Assembly: GCA_030704615.1 (NCBI GenBank)
Contig: CM060731.1
Location: forward strand, 62,786,756-62,850,755
Direction of reading: 5' to 3'
From: Takakia lepidozioides
Lineage: Eukaryota > Streptophyta > Takakiopsida > Takakiales > Takakiaceae
DNA length: 64,000 nucleotides
The first letter of the stretch is position 1; every line of letters begins with the position of its first letter. The notes below the pieces were generated by a model. It was not told where the DNA came from. It saw nothing but the letters and a program-made list of their open reading frames with translations, and did not search any database. Made by a program: the position numbers and the translations under genes. Positions 10,453-20,779 of this stretch are shown here, piece after piece.

Positions 10453-11412
10453 TCCTCTACTTCATCATCGTCATCTTCATCTTCAAAGCTGTTCAACCAG
10501 TTCTGTTCCGCCTGTCGGATTAATGTGCGTAGCAGACCTGACTGGGCAACTCTGTAGAAATAACGAAAGAAGTCTGGATCCCCAATTGGTGGGCACTCTG
10601 GTGGGAAAAGCCCAAAGTCAACGAGGCGCAATGTGCCAGGGCAGACTGGCCCTTCAGTGCTCTGTTGAGTTTTTGGTTTTGACCCTAAACCGATGGCATG
10701 GGTCGCGATATTTGTGTGAGTCTGCTGCCGAGTCTGGTCAGGCAAGTCAATGTCCACTGGACTTGTCACCCCTTCCAGGCCCTGAGCAGATTCACTTTCA
10801 GTATCAGTACTGATGGTGTGGGTCTGCCGCCCAGGACGGGGTTCAGTCTGTTGTGTAGATTTTGCCCTTGCCTCGCGAGCAGACCTTGCAGCCTTCTCTT
10901 TTTTTTGCCTTTTTTTTTTTTTGGGCCCCATCACTCAGTTTACGTTTTCTGGGAGCGTCCAGCGTTCCCTGCACTTGCAAATCCTCCATTGACGGGCCAC
11001 CACAATGGACGCCATACCGTGCGCGTACTTCGTCTAATTCCAAAGTGCGGGGGTCAAGCACTGATCCGCGCAAGCGCATTGTGGCCTCTTTGACAATCGA
11101 CATTTCTTTCAGTATCGGCCAAGGCTTGAAATCCCGTGGAATCATTGCAACAGTCTCCTTGCAACCCGTGTCAACACAATGCCGATTTAGTTGGATTTTG
11201 TCCTTGATTACCTCTTCACAGAAGGGACAGAAGAGCTTGTCCTTCTGCCAATTCGAGTTTTTGGGCTTCCGGGCGCGGAGGTCTACAAATGCTTCCACTA
11301 TTTTATGATCAAACTCGTCTGGTGAGTACCAGTACCTTCGCTCCTTCTTCAGTCTGGTTTGGTGCACAAAATCCAACCAGTCCGCTCCACCTTTTTCATA
11401 AGCATCCTCCAT

Positions 11413-12046
11413 CGCTGCAGAATGAAACGAATGTGCAAGGACAATGAGCAATAGAGCGACAGATAGAAGTCCTATGAAAAGACTCACCCTAAGCAAGAAG
11501 AGGACACAGAATGGAATGGAAACACCGCAGCAAGTGAGAACCTCACCGAGCCGATGAACTTCGAGTTGTTACGAAGGCGAGCGTGTTTGCAACGCTTCGT
11601 GGCTCACCGCGACTCTCCACACTTGGGGAAGAACGGTCGTCTTTCGTTATGGTGATGGAAACGCAAAGAGGAAAACAAAGTAGTGCAAAACTGTGCGAAG
11701 AAACAGGCGCGAAGAAACAGGCGCGAAGAAAATGGAGAAAGTAGAAGTAGAAGGGGGAAAGCGGGCATGGCACTCCCAACGTGGCGTGATTTCACAGGCG
11801 CCAACTATCCGCCGTCATCGCATTGAATACGTCCACCGAACGAACGGATCGTACTAAATTCATCCACGCTTCTCGCAAGTGCAGCAGACTCATTTCCCAT
11901 CGGGCCGAGAGTCCACCGGACCGCCAGTCCACCGGACTATTCACTTTGCTGAGGCGAAGCGGCTTCATATTGGAGGCACTTCCCTGCCAGCGGAATGAAG
12001 ACAAAAGAGAGTAAGGGGAGAACAGGAAAGTCGAACACACCCATTG
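11413..12046. other. Region upstream of the accessory gene
   Basis: I see no convincing coding sequence. It is a likely 5' leader or promoter region for the leftward gene. A possible splice donor near 11485 and an acceptor (CTGCAG) just before the ATG at 11412 suggest a 5' untranslated exon (inference). Two GGCGCGAAGAAA-type units sit at about 11700-11730. Confidence 0.4.
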
Positions 12047-12692
12047 CGAATAGACTAGTGACACAACAAACTGATGCATGCACAGTCCAACAGACTGATA
12101 TCCATAGAGGAGAACCGTCCAGCAGACGGACGTTTCGCCAGACTGGCGGGAGAACAAGCCAAAAGACTGACCGGAGGGAAAATAAGAAGTCAAACAGACT
12201 TAGTGCAACAGACTTCCGACACAACAGACTGACAAATTCACAAGTGCAACAGACTGATAGCCCAACAGACGGACTTCCAGCAGACCGCCTCCAAACTAAC
12301 TGTTATGCACGCGATAAGGGGAATATCCGGAGCACTGACGGGCCAACGGACCCACTGTGAACAGACTCGCGACACAACAGACTGATGCATGCACAGTCCA
12401 ACAGACTGATATCCATAGAAGAGAACTGTCCAGCAGACGGACGTTTCGCCAGACTGGCGGGAGAACAAGCCAAAAGACTGACCGGAGGGAAAATAAGAAG
12501 TCAAACAGACTTAGTGCAACAGACTTCCGACACAACAGACTGACAAATTCACAAGTGCAACAGACTGCTATCCCAACAGACGGACTTCCAGCAGACCGCC
12601 TCCAAACTGACTGTTATGCACGCGATAAGGGGAATATCCGGAGCACTGACGGGCCAGCGGACCCACTATGAACAAACTTGCGACACAACGGA
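12047..12692 (+). repeat. 311-bp tandem repeat, two full copies plus a partial
   Basis: CTGATGCATGCACAGTCC occurs at about 12071 and 12382, and the two units are nearly identical over their full length. A third start (ACAAACTTGCGACACAAC) follows at about 12671 and breaks off. Each unit is itself packed with CAACAGACTG motifs. It lies in the non-coding right arm of the MULE. Confidence 0.9.
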
Positions 12693-12791
12693 CCTCAAAC
12701 ATCCACGCGCATTTGCAGATGCAATTGCCTCAGATATCTCCCGTCGTGGCTCAGACATCTGCATTCAGCAGGTGCGTGTGGATGTTTGAGG
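12693..12791. repeat. 99-bp imperfect foldback
   Basis: The left arm begins CCTCAAACATCCACGCGCA and the right arm ends TGCGTGTGGATGTTTGAGG, inverted with one mismatch in these outer 19 bases and further pairing inside. It sits exactly where the third 311-bp repeat unit stops, so it may be a small nested foldback insertion. Confidence 0.7.
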
Positions 12792-13364
12792 ACCTTACGA
12801 CTGGATGGTGTTCCGTGACGACTCGAATTGTTTTTTTGTGCTGCCATCCCTTATATAATACCATGTGGATCCATCACAAAGCTGGGTTTCTTCAGATTCT
12901 CCACCCTTTTCCACAACTTATGCACGACGGATGCAAGCCGCTATACTTGGTCACATAAACAGTCCCATCGTCCGATACGAAATCTGCAATACACGCCCCC
13001 ATGTGCATACGCTTCCACCATTTTTGCGCCCATGTTACCCATGGGTTCCTTTATCATGAGGGATGCAGTACGAAGGGGCTAAACGTATCATGACGGATCA
13101 CAAGCAGAGGACGTTATCGACGACAGATGTCCGCATTTTCCATATTTATGACATAGAATCAAACCATAAAACGAAGGTTCCCGAAAGCACAACAAGAAGG
13201 CAAAAATAGTGGAAGCATATGCACGATGGTGGCTGTAGTGCCCATACAGTCCTCTCATGTTCAAGCACACGCTTCATCATCATCATGAACATCGCGCACA
13301 AAAGAGGAACAGTCGCGTGCATGGAAAGCGGCCGGGATTTGGTGGGAAGATCATTGCCATTTTC
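12792..13364. other. Right-arm sequence of the MULE, no gene seen
   Basis: Unique sequence between the foldback and the right TIR. I found no domain, long open frame or RNA gene. Confidence 0.5.
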
Positions 13365-13754
13365 GCAGCCCTAAAAATGGAGGGCTCGGATGGGTTATGG
13401 GAATGGACGGTGGCGATCCTGCGCCGTCATCGGACTGGATGGCAGGGGACTGGCCAGCGGACTGGCGGACTGGCAGACTGCTGGGCAGCGGACTGGCCAG
13501 CAGCGGACTGGCGGACTGCTGGGCAGCAGACTGGCCAACAACGGACTGGCGGACTGGAGGGCAGCCGACTCATGGGCGGGGGACTGGCCGCGCGGCGGAC
13601 GGGGGCGTGGGCGCGGTTGCTGCAGCCGCGCCCGCGGCTGGGTGACCGCGCGCAGCGGCGGGCGGGGTGCTGGGGAGCCGGGCGTCCGTGCGCGGGGCCC
13701 ACCGGCCACATCGCACGTGCGCATTGAAGACCCTATTATCTTAAAATGAGAGGC
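13365..13754 (-). repeat. MULE right terminal inverted repeat
   Basis: Inverted copy of 1952-2260, about 390 bp. It begins GCAGCCCTAAAAATGG and ends CTTAAAATGAGAGGC. The extra length comes from additional GGACTGGCGGACTGG units around 13435-13560. It would carry the promoter for the leftward accessory gene by analogy with MuDR (inference). Confidence 0.93.
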
Positions 13755-13763
13755 ATAAACGGG
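13755..13763. repeat. MULE target-site duplication, right copy
   Basis: ATAAACGGG, identical to 1943-1951. Confidence 0.95.
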
Positions 13764-13791
13764 GGGCAAGCAGGGTAAGCATAACTTACCA

Positions 13792-13822
13792 GCGAGGGCG
13801 AGGGCGAGGGCGAGGGCGAGGG
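13792..13822 (+). repeat. (GAGGGC)n hexanucleotide repeat
   Basis: About five units of GCGAGG, read as Ser-Pro repeats on the minus strand inside LINE ORF1. Confidence 0.9.
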
Positions 13823-14100
13823 AGCCATAGGGGAGAGCCTTGCGGTTTTGGTCGTCTTGGCATATGGCACGAATCTACGGGCTGAGGGCGACCGGCCTGG
13901 TGAAGCTGCAGTGATTTGTAGTGTCATTAGAGAGATGGAACTGGAAGGTTGCTCTTTGAAGATATTTCCAACAAGCTTGAGGGAGAGCTCACTTCCTTGG
14001 ATGCCGCGATTTTTCCTTAAAGAAAAAAAAGAAAAAGAAAAAGATAAAGATAAAGTTTCTCCGAAGTGGCATGTGGGCCTCGCAACAGTAATATTCTGAC

Positions 14101-14622
14101 GTGGGGGATGGTGGTGTACTTGGTCAGTTTGCCAGATGTCAAGACGTAAAGAACTACGGCTGATTTCTCTTTGTTGGCTCTCTTGTAGTTTGCCACATGT
14201 TCAAGTCAAGGGAGAAAATGTAGTCAAAGGACCCTACACCGTGTCAAGGCTCCGATTGGTGTGTTGTGCCGAGTCATGCCCCTTACTCTCACCTTCCTCT
14301 TATGTTTTGCCAAAGCAAGAGAGCCCATCGCCTTTTTAGGCTTGTAACATCTAGACCTGCCCAGAATTTTCCTACATGATTCAAGTCCCCGACGGGAATG
14401 TGCCTCCAAATACTCAGGAAGGCCCCTGCCCGCCCGCATTCCACCATTTTCGGGCTGCCCATATTTCGTGGAATGCCCTCGGGCAGGGGCCTGCCCCTGT
14501 ACATAATTTGCAGGGTAAAGGAAGGAGGTGAGCGGGAGTGAGAGTGCAGGCGGGCTCAAGGATTCTCGAAGACTGAGTTAGAGAGTCGTTGATTGCTTCA
14601 GAATCGAGGCAGGAATCAAGAG
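14101..14622. other. Upstream region of the prenylcysteine oxidase gene
   Basis: No gene is seen. It should include the promoter and 5' leader of the next gene. A short inverted pair (GGCCCCTGCC-type sequence at about 14422 and 14482) is visible. Confidence 0.4.
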
Positions 14623-16695
14623 ATGGAGAGACGCTGGCGGATGGTAGTAGCTTCCCTTCTGTTCCTCTGCAGATTCTGCTATGGGGAGCGAGTTTGCATT
14701 GTAGGAAGCGGCATTGGAGGGGCTTCAGCAGCATATTTTCTTCGCGAGTACTCAGAAACGCCTCTGGAAATTGAGATATTTGAACAGAAGGAGAGAGTTG
14801 GGGGACGAATGGCTGTGGTCGAGCTGGCAGGGGACACATTTGAGGCGGGCGCATCCATCCTACATCCTAAGAATCTGTATGCTGCGAAATTCACAGAACT
14901 TCTAGGGCTCAAACAAGTCAATGACCCTGACGAAGAGAGCTTTGGCATCTGGAATGGTCACGAATTCGTTTTCAAGACTGCGGAGCCCGGGAAGTCCATA
15001 ATTTCGAAAAAAGTTACACAGATCCTGAACATGCTGGCAGTCGTGTGGCGCTATGGCACCAGCCTGTTGAAAATGAAGAGTTATGTCTCGGTGAGTTTCT
15101 CCTACGCATAACCTGTCCTTTCAGTATTGTCGTTGTGTTTGCTTGTCTCTTTTACACGTTCATTGTGTGGCTGGTCTTGGTAAAAGCATGTTCGCAGTAG
15201 CTCATGCTTGCCCTAAGAAGATTTGATATGGAAGTGCAAAATGTCACGTTGACCTGGACCAGTGTCACAGACTGGGAAGATACTGAAAGGGAGTTAAACA
15301 GGTAAGTCAATTAGCTGACTTCAGCTCTATAATTAAGCTCCCCATCACAGTCAAAAGTTTTATTTGAGTCAGCACTCAGCGTCCGGGCATTTTATCAGTT
15401 CAATTGTCTTCTACGAAACTCTTCTAGTCACTCTGCTATCAGATTCTCAGCTTCAGAGTGGCAATTGAGAGCTCATTTGTTGAACCCCAACATAGACCCT
15501 TGAGCTCCAGGCCTGTCGCCGTCTACAGTCAAAACGTGTGATGGGAAGCCCAGTTGCTCCATTAACCTGAGCTCACCACCTGATTGTGAGGTTTATAGTT
15601 CACCACTAATTTCCGAACTGGTTACTTGTAAGTCCTTTTACAATGATCTCAAGAGGAGATGGTTGGGAGTATCAATACAACAATGAAGCTAGGTAGTCTC
15701 CAGAAGGTAACTTGTAAAATGTGTGTGCTGCTGAAAGCCAATAACATCTAGATTGAGCAAAAAATGTTTATGGAAACAAGCACTTTCTCTACGCATTTCT
15801 TGACTGCACTGCCCATGGTACATCCTTGATGCAACAGCCCTTGATGGCAAAGTTTTTACTTAATGTCTACCTACCATGTTATGGACCTACTTTCTGGCTT
15901 CCTTCTCACAATTTTATTGGAATTTTGTCAAAACAATGCATTGCAGACATTGTAACACGGAAATGTGTGCATACAGTGCCAGGAAGACAATTCTCTGTCA
16001 AATGAAACAACCTCTGAAAGTCTCCTCATCACCACTTATGTCTGTAATAAACTCTGAGAAAATGCTTTACCATGTCTACACCTCTTATTCTTTCCTTGAT
16101 ATGCCAAATCACAATACTGGACCAGGCTACTTAGGAACATGTGCCTCTGAGCAGTGGCTTGGGCTATTGAAGTGCTGCTCACGTGTGTTTGGAGAAAGTT
16201 ACAGACCTTTGCAAGTTTTGTTCACAAGGAGGGGTTCAACACTGATTGCCGATGGCAGTAGCTCAGCTCGTGCTCTTCATCACTGTTTGCAATTGCTCCT
16301 CTTGCTTGCTCTCGTTCATTTTGGTTCTCACAGGAAAAAGGAAATGCACATACAGCTCTGGACTAGACAGGTTAGCAATAGTTTCACCACTGTTCTTTAC
16401 TGCCCCCATAGTATTCTAACCATGAAGGTACTCTTCTAGAGCACAGGACTTACTCGAGAAGTTTTTACGAGTGTACGATGAGAATCGTTCGGCATTTGCC
16501 ACGGTGGAAGAATTGCTGAAATCGGTAGATCTATACACCAGCACACAATACACCTTGGATGAACTGCTTGTGACCAAGGGCTTATCTCGTCGTCTGATTG
16601 ATGAACTTGTTACGGTACACATCTCCCTCTTCCCCCCACCCTTCTCTGTGAACTTGAGCTTCTTTTGATCACATAGGCCTGAAGTGGGCGGAATC

Positions 16696-16726
<31 letters not shown>

Positions 16727-19207
16727 CAGTCTGTGACATGGGGGAGGATATCATGGATGACCTCAAGGGTCTACCCACTCTCGGCACCAGACTGAAATTT
16801 AAACTCAGGGCAGGAAGCCTACCTTTGAACAGTAAACAGAAGCAGAGAGGAAAGGGAGAGTGCAATTGCCCATTGTGTGGGCAACCCGAAGACAATATTC
16901 ATTTTCTGATTCACTGTCCGGGGTACTCTCACCAGAGAGAAGCTCTCCTCCAATCTATCAAGAGAATTGTGCCTGTACCTCTGTTTACCAACTTTGAAAG
17001 TCTCGAGGCTGAGCCAGAAGCCCAGGCCCTTCTGAGGCCTAGTTTTTGGGCAAATCACACACAGCAGATTGATGCTTGTGTGAAGGGATTTCTAGAGGAT
17101 ATCTGGAAAACCCGAATGAATTCTATTTATAAAGGTAAGTCTTACTACCAATGTCAGCCCCTGACGGAGGTAGGTTCTGTCCCTTTGGTTTCCGCTCAAA
17201 CTGGGCGCGGGGTCAATGGCCACAAGGCTACGGCAAACAACGTCTTATGAGTACATTCTCTCTCTCTCTCTCTCTTCCTTTGTTTTTCCGCTCAAACCGG
17301 GCGCGGGGTCAGTGGTCACAAGGCTACGGCAAACAACGTCTTATGAGTACAATCTCTTCCTTTGTTCCGCCCAAACTGGGGGTGGGGTAGGTGCTTCGCC
17401 TATCAGAGACAACCACACCTTCCTACCTGTTAGGTACTCCACATCTGATGGGGGATTTGGGCAACTTGAGCTCCAGCTCCTGTACTTCACAGTCTAAGAG
17501 AGGAAGGGACCTTGTGAGGACGCAAAGTGCTTAGCCGTACCATACTGAGGCACTTGCCTTCATGCAGCATATGGATTTTGTTTTGTTCATTGGTTTCTGT
17601 GGTCTTCTGTGTCCATGGGCCCTCTGGGCTTCCCTCATGTCGATTTCTTCTCTTTCTCTCCCATGCACACAGATACGAAGAGCTTAGCAGCCTACCTGCA
17701 TGAGGCCCAATTTCAAAGTGATGTTTCAACAGTTGCTGTGATGCTCCAATTTAGATTATCCATGGACATATTAAGTATGCCACACCATGCCTTTACCAGG
17801 CTGGTTCTTGCCGGTCTTTTATTTCATGCAGGTTTTTATGGGTATGCATGGCACTCTCTCTCTTTAGGTGATTATGCGAATCAACTATGGGCAAAATGTG
17901 AGCATCAGTGGTTTAGCTGGAGGTGTCTCCTTGTGTGGCTCTGGTGGAGACCTCTGGGCAGTACAGGGAGGAAACTGGCAGATACCTGAAGGGTTAATTC
18001 GGTACACGAATGCATCTCTCCACTTAGCAACTAAAGTGGTTTCTGTGACTTCTGGGGGAAATGGATACCAAGTGGGGTTGGAGTCTGGTGGTACCACAGC
18101 CTGTGATGCGGTCATTTTGGCAACCTCATTGGATGAATCAAACATTGAATTCACTCCTCTTGTCAAGCGTCCACAGCGGTTGATGCAGCACACTTACACT
18201 ACGTTCATTCGCGGTCTTCTTAATTCGGTATGTGCCTTTGCTCCATCCCCGTCTACCCCTTTTCTCCACTCTCTCCTTGCCTCCTCTCTTTTAAGAAAGG
18301 AGTTGTTGGAATAAATTGAATGTGAGCGTCAGCTACTGGACGTTTTTTTTGTAAGGTCTTACGTCCATTCACACTGAGAATTTTTTTTTCTGGCACAATG
18401 AATAGGAGTACTTTGGCATTCCGGCAGGTGCCAGCGTACCATTGCTGATCGGCACGATGGAAGATCCTTTGATCTTGTTTTCATCCATATCGGTGCTTAA
18501 GGAGTACAGTGACAATGATAAGGCTTACAAGGTGTTCTCTCGGGCGCCCTTGCAAGATGATCAACTTGACCAGCTCTTCAGGTATTCATGTGCTCTGTTG
18601 TCATGTTTTCTCTTGTGCTTGTTTGTGGGTGCACTTGTGTTGTTTACCAGATATTGCATTCAAACACCGCCGAACTTTAAAGTACTCAAGACTTTGTGGA
18701 ACCAAAAGAGGGTCCTGGCAGCTGCAGCAAAAGGCTCAATCAGACTACACTGCCCATGCTAGGATCCCAATGCTGTGACCACTGTCAATTGGATCTCAGA
18801 AATATCATACATAGACACTGGAATTATAGCTGCAGAGCACTCTAACAGAGTTCTGTAGAGAGGAGTAATCCATTTCAAGTAAAAGCAAACTCTCTTTCTC
18901 CTGGGGCACATTGGCTGAATCTGACTTGTCACTGTGAAGCACAAGAAATAGCACCATCCGCATCAATTGGGCTGCATATCCACACTACAAAGCTCCGGAG
19001 AAATTTGCCCCGTTTGTCCTGGATGGAAACCACCTCTACTATGTGAATGCCTTTGAGAATGCTGCGAGCACAATGGAAACAACTGCAGTTGCAGCTGAAA
19101 ATGTTGTACGCCTATTCCTCTCACACTTGTCGGGTGGGAGTTTAAAGCAGCCAACAGCAAAGAGTGCAGTTGGGTCCGTCAAGGTCAACACAATGCGAGA
19201 TCTGTAG
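14623..19207 (+). CDS. Prenylcysteine oxidase (farnesylcysteine lyase-like)
   Basis: Five exons: 14623-15090, 16447-16614, 17868-18227, 18406-18581, 18952-19207. They sum to 1428 nt, 475 residues, with matching splice phases. The enzyme is a FAD-dependent oxidase that cleaves the thioether of farnesylcysteine and related prenylcysteines released by breakdown of prenylated proteins. The N-terminus is a signal peptide (about residues 1-21), followed by the dinucleotide-binding motif VGSGIGG (G28, G30, G33) and GGRM. Exon 2 carries GLSRRLIDELV and exon 3 INYGQNVSISG and GGNWQIP, all characteristic of the PCYOX/FCLY family. Length fits the family (about 480-505). It probably acts in the secretory or vacuolar lumen. 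Introns 1 and 2 exceed 1.2 kb; intron 2 contains LINE debris. The first in-frame ATG with a signal sequence was chosen as start. Confidence 0.9.
16699..16726 (+). repeat. (CT)n microsatellite
   Basis: An uninterrupted TC dinucleotide run in intron 2 of the oxidase gene, just upstream of a LINE fragment. Confidence 0.9.
16741..17136 (+). pseudogene. LINE C-terminal fragment in an intron
   Basis: An open frame encodes a zinc-binding block CPLCGQPEDNIHFLIHC (C-x2-C...H...C), the type of domain found after reverse transcriptase in plant LINEs. No RT motifs accompany it, so it is a 5'-truncated insertion. It lies in sense orientation inside intron 2 of the oxidase gene. Confidence 0.65.
17185..17390 (+). 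repeat. Tandem repeat, about 95-bp units
   Basis: CCGCTCAAAC starts at 17193 and 17288, with a third, shortened unit at about 17368. Each unit contains ACGGCAAACAACGTC and a variable CT-rich run. It follows the LINE fragment directly and may be its 3' region. Confidence 0.75.
17676..17735 (+). pseudogene. LINE tail fragment (AAYLHEA type)
   Basis: A short frame reads KSLAAYLHEAQF. The same tail occurs at 21118-21184 (plus) and 53880-53960 (minus), so it is the C-terminal end of one LINE family. It sits within intron 2 of the oxidase gene. Confidence 0.55.
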
Positions 19208-20457
19208 GCTGTGACAAAATGCGAGGGGACTCCGTACTTCATTGGGAATTTGAACTCCAAATGACGAAGTACTCCAAGCACTCCAAGCTTTCTTCTCTGT
19301 GTATGACAACTCCTCTTATTACTCTACGGATTGTTGCTGGTGGGGATATGCAACGGGGTGTGGTAATTGCTGAGTGTCGTTCAAGGGCGATAAACCAAAA
19401 AAATTGGTGTACCATTTGTTGGACGGATCATGGGGATGACTTCCTAAAGTTCAACTTCACTTACCTGAAAACATTCCAATACCGATAAACGAAGGCGCGG
19501 TTGGAAATCTTTTCCTAGTCACCAACGTTCAGTTTGCATATAAATCAACTATTCTTCACCTCATTCTGAAAGAGGTCTACAAGCTGCCACCAAGTGAGAC
19601 GATTGAAAATATCATGTGAAATTATTCACGAACCCACTTTTTTTCTATACATTTAGCAGAAATAACAGTCATGTTTCATGCCTGCAAAGTTGGAGATCTA
19701 CCCAACCATTCATTCAGGTCAGAGAGAAAAGATGATCTGAAGATCTGGTGGGATGGAAGCTTCGACCATCACAACCAGCTAAGCACCTAAAAACAACGCA
19801 AGTTCTTAGTAAAGCACCGGCATTAATGTGTGCTTATTAGTAGGCGGCGCTCCATAGGGAGACGCCATTGCTGCTTAGCTTGCTGATCGGCCACGCCCAG
19901 GAATTCCTACCTTTGCAAGATTTGGGACCTCTCTCTCTGCTTGCCACTGCAGGTCCTGGAGATCTCTGGCTCCTGCGCACGATCCGTCATGCACATGGCA
20001 GGGTTTCTCACTGATTCAGAATTGGAAAAAAGCGAATGTTCTTGAAAAAACGAAAAAATTGGCGTGGGTTTGTGTTTATTTTGTTATGTTTTGTGAAGGT
20101 CCTTATGGGGTCACTGGAGCAGGCTTCGAGTGCCCCACCTGGCCCTTGCTTAGAACGTAGCCAAGACCTCACCAAGTCGCTCAGCATGCCCTGGACGACA
20201 GCACCCGAGAGCTTAGGTGGTGCTCATGCGTTCTTCTTAGATTTTCTCTTTACTTCTCCAAATTCCCCAGCGGCCTTGATGAATTTCTCACAAGTTTTGG
20301 TGCAATGGACTCTCTTGCGTCTCACAAGGAAGCGATGGAAGCAGCTAAGCCGCGCTTGAACGTTCTTTTGTCGACCGACGGGTAGACGTTCCTCGTTCCT
20401 GGGGTACTCACAAGGCATCTAGGGAAAGGAGAAGTGAAGAGAAAATCCAAGAAGCAC
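19208..20457. other. 3' flank of the oxidase gene, no further gene seen
   Basis: It includes the probable 3' untranslated region. Short open frames (for example 20036-20359) lack recognizable domains or splice context. I see nothing else supportable. Confidence 0.4.
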
Positions 20458-20690
20458 GCAGTGACCACTGATAATGCAAGTGGAGGAGACACACCTAGCA
20501 TTGCTGAGAAGCAGCTTCTAAGTCCTTCCGATGAAATGCCTCTTGCCTAAGTGCTGGAAACTATTGATGGTATATTTCTTAATCAAAAATGGTCACCATA
20601 TCCTTAGTACAGACTTTTGGATGGATTGATCCCTTGTGTAGGAGATTTGCTTTGCATGTTATGTCAGTGCTCATGTAAAGGTTTCTAATA
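20458..20690 (+). pseudogene. Copied fragment of the SAP-domain gene (exon 2 plus intron)
   Basis: The sequence matches 30286-30538 closely, covering exon 2 of the SAP-domain gene and the beginning of its following intron. It has a stop (CTTGCCTAAGTG where the parent has CTTGCCAAAGTG) and a small deletion after ATTTCTTAATCA. Intron sequence is included, so the copy was made at DNA level, not from mRNA. Confidence 0.85.
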
Positions 20691-20779
20691 TGCATTCACC
20701 ATATTGACATTCACCAGCCGTATTTTTTCCATCGATAAACCTATGAGGATGATCCTAGAAGGTTTGTCTCATGCAGAGA

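Larger units (their letters stand above)
5649..11412 (-). pseudogene. MULE accessory gene: zinc segment, QQT-rich region, Ulp1-like domain
   Basis: A long spliced gene reads leftward from ATG 11412 (MEDAYEKGG). Supported pieces: exon to about 10453; exon 10175-8966; GT-AG intron 8876-8965; exon 8875-7404; intron 7313-7403; exon from 7312 with a probable intron to about 7103; an exon around 7102-6880 with a basic KRPAKKK stretch (nuclear signal); exon about 6683-6274; intron 6055-6273; terminal exon 6054-5649. The N-terminus has a CPFC...H...C zinc-like segment and a Lys-rich tract, the middle is QQT-rich, and the end is Ulp1-like. Defects: a frameshift at an A13 run near 10910-10922, TAG at 8280 and 7782, TGA at 6327 and probably TAG at 6876. 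It is convergent with the transposase. MULEs with captured Ulp1-like genes are known in plants (Kaonashi type). The link between the exons ending near 6880 and starting near 6683 is unresolved. Confidence 0.7.
1952..13754. mobile_element. Complete Mutator-like transposon (MULE), 11.8 kb
   Basis: The element is bounded by long inverted repeats beginning GCCTCTCATTTTAAG and by a perfect 9-bp target duplication. It contains a Mutator transposase gene on the plus strand near the left end and a large spliced accessory gene on the minus strand starting near the right end; the two converge in the middle. Tandem arrays fill the spacers (66-bp units after the transposase, 311-bp units near the right end). 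It is inserted in LINE ORF1. Both genes carry disabling changes, so present mobility would need a helper. Boundaries, superfamily and gene layout are read directly; accessory gene function is inferred. Confidence 0.93.
13755..14100 (-). mobile_element. LINE upstream part (ORF1 N-terminal region)
   Basis: A minus-strand frame from 13927 runs into the MULE insertion site and, with the MULE and one duplication removed, continues in frame at 1950. It encodes a basic, Ser/Pro-rich N-terminus that includes an SPSPSPSP tract from the (GAGGGC)n run. The 5' limit of the LINE is not certain; an A-rich stretch with GATAAAGATAAAG at 14020-14060 may mark a neighbouring insertion tail. Confidence 0.65.
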
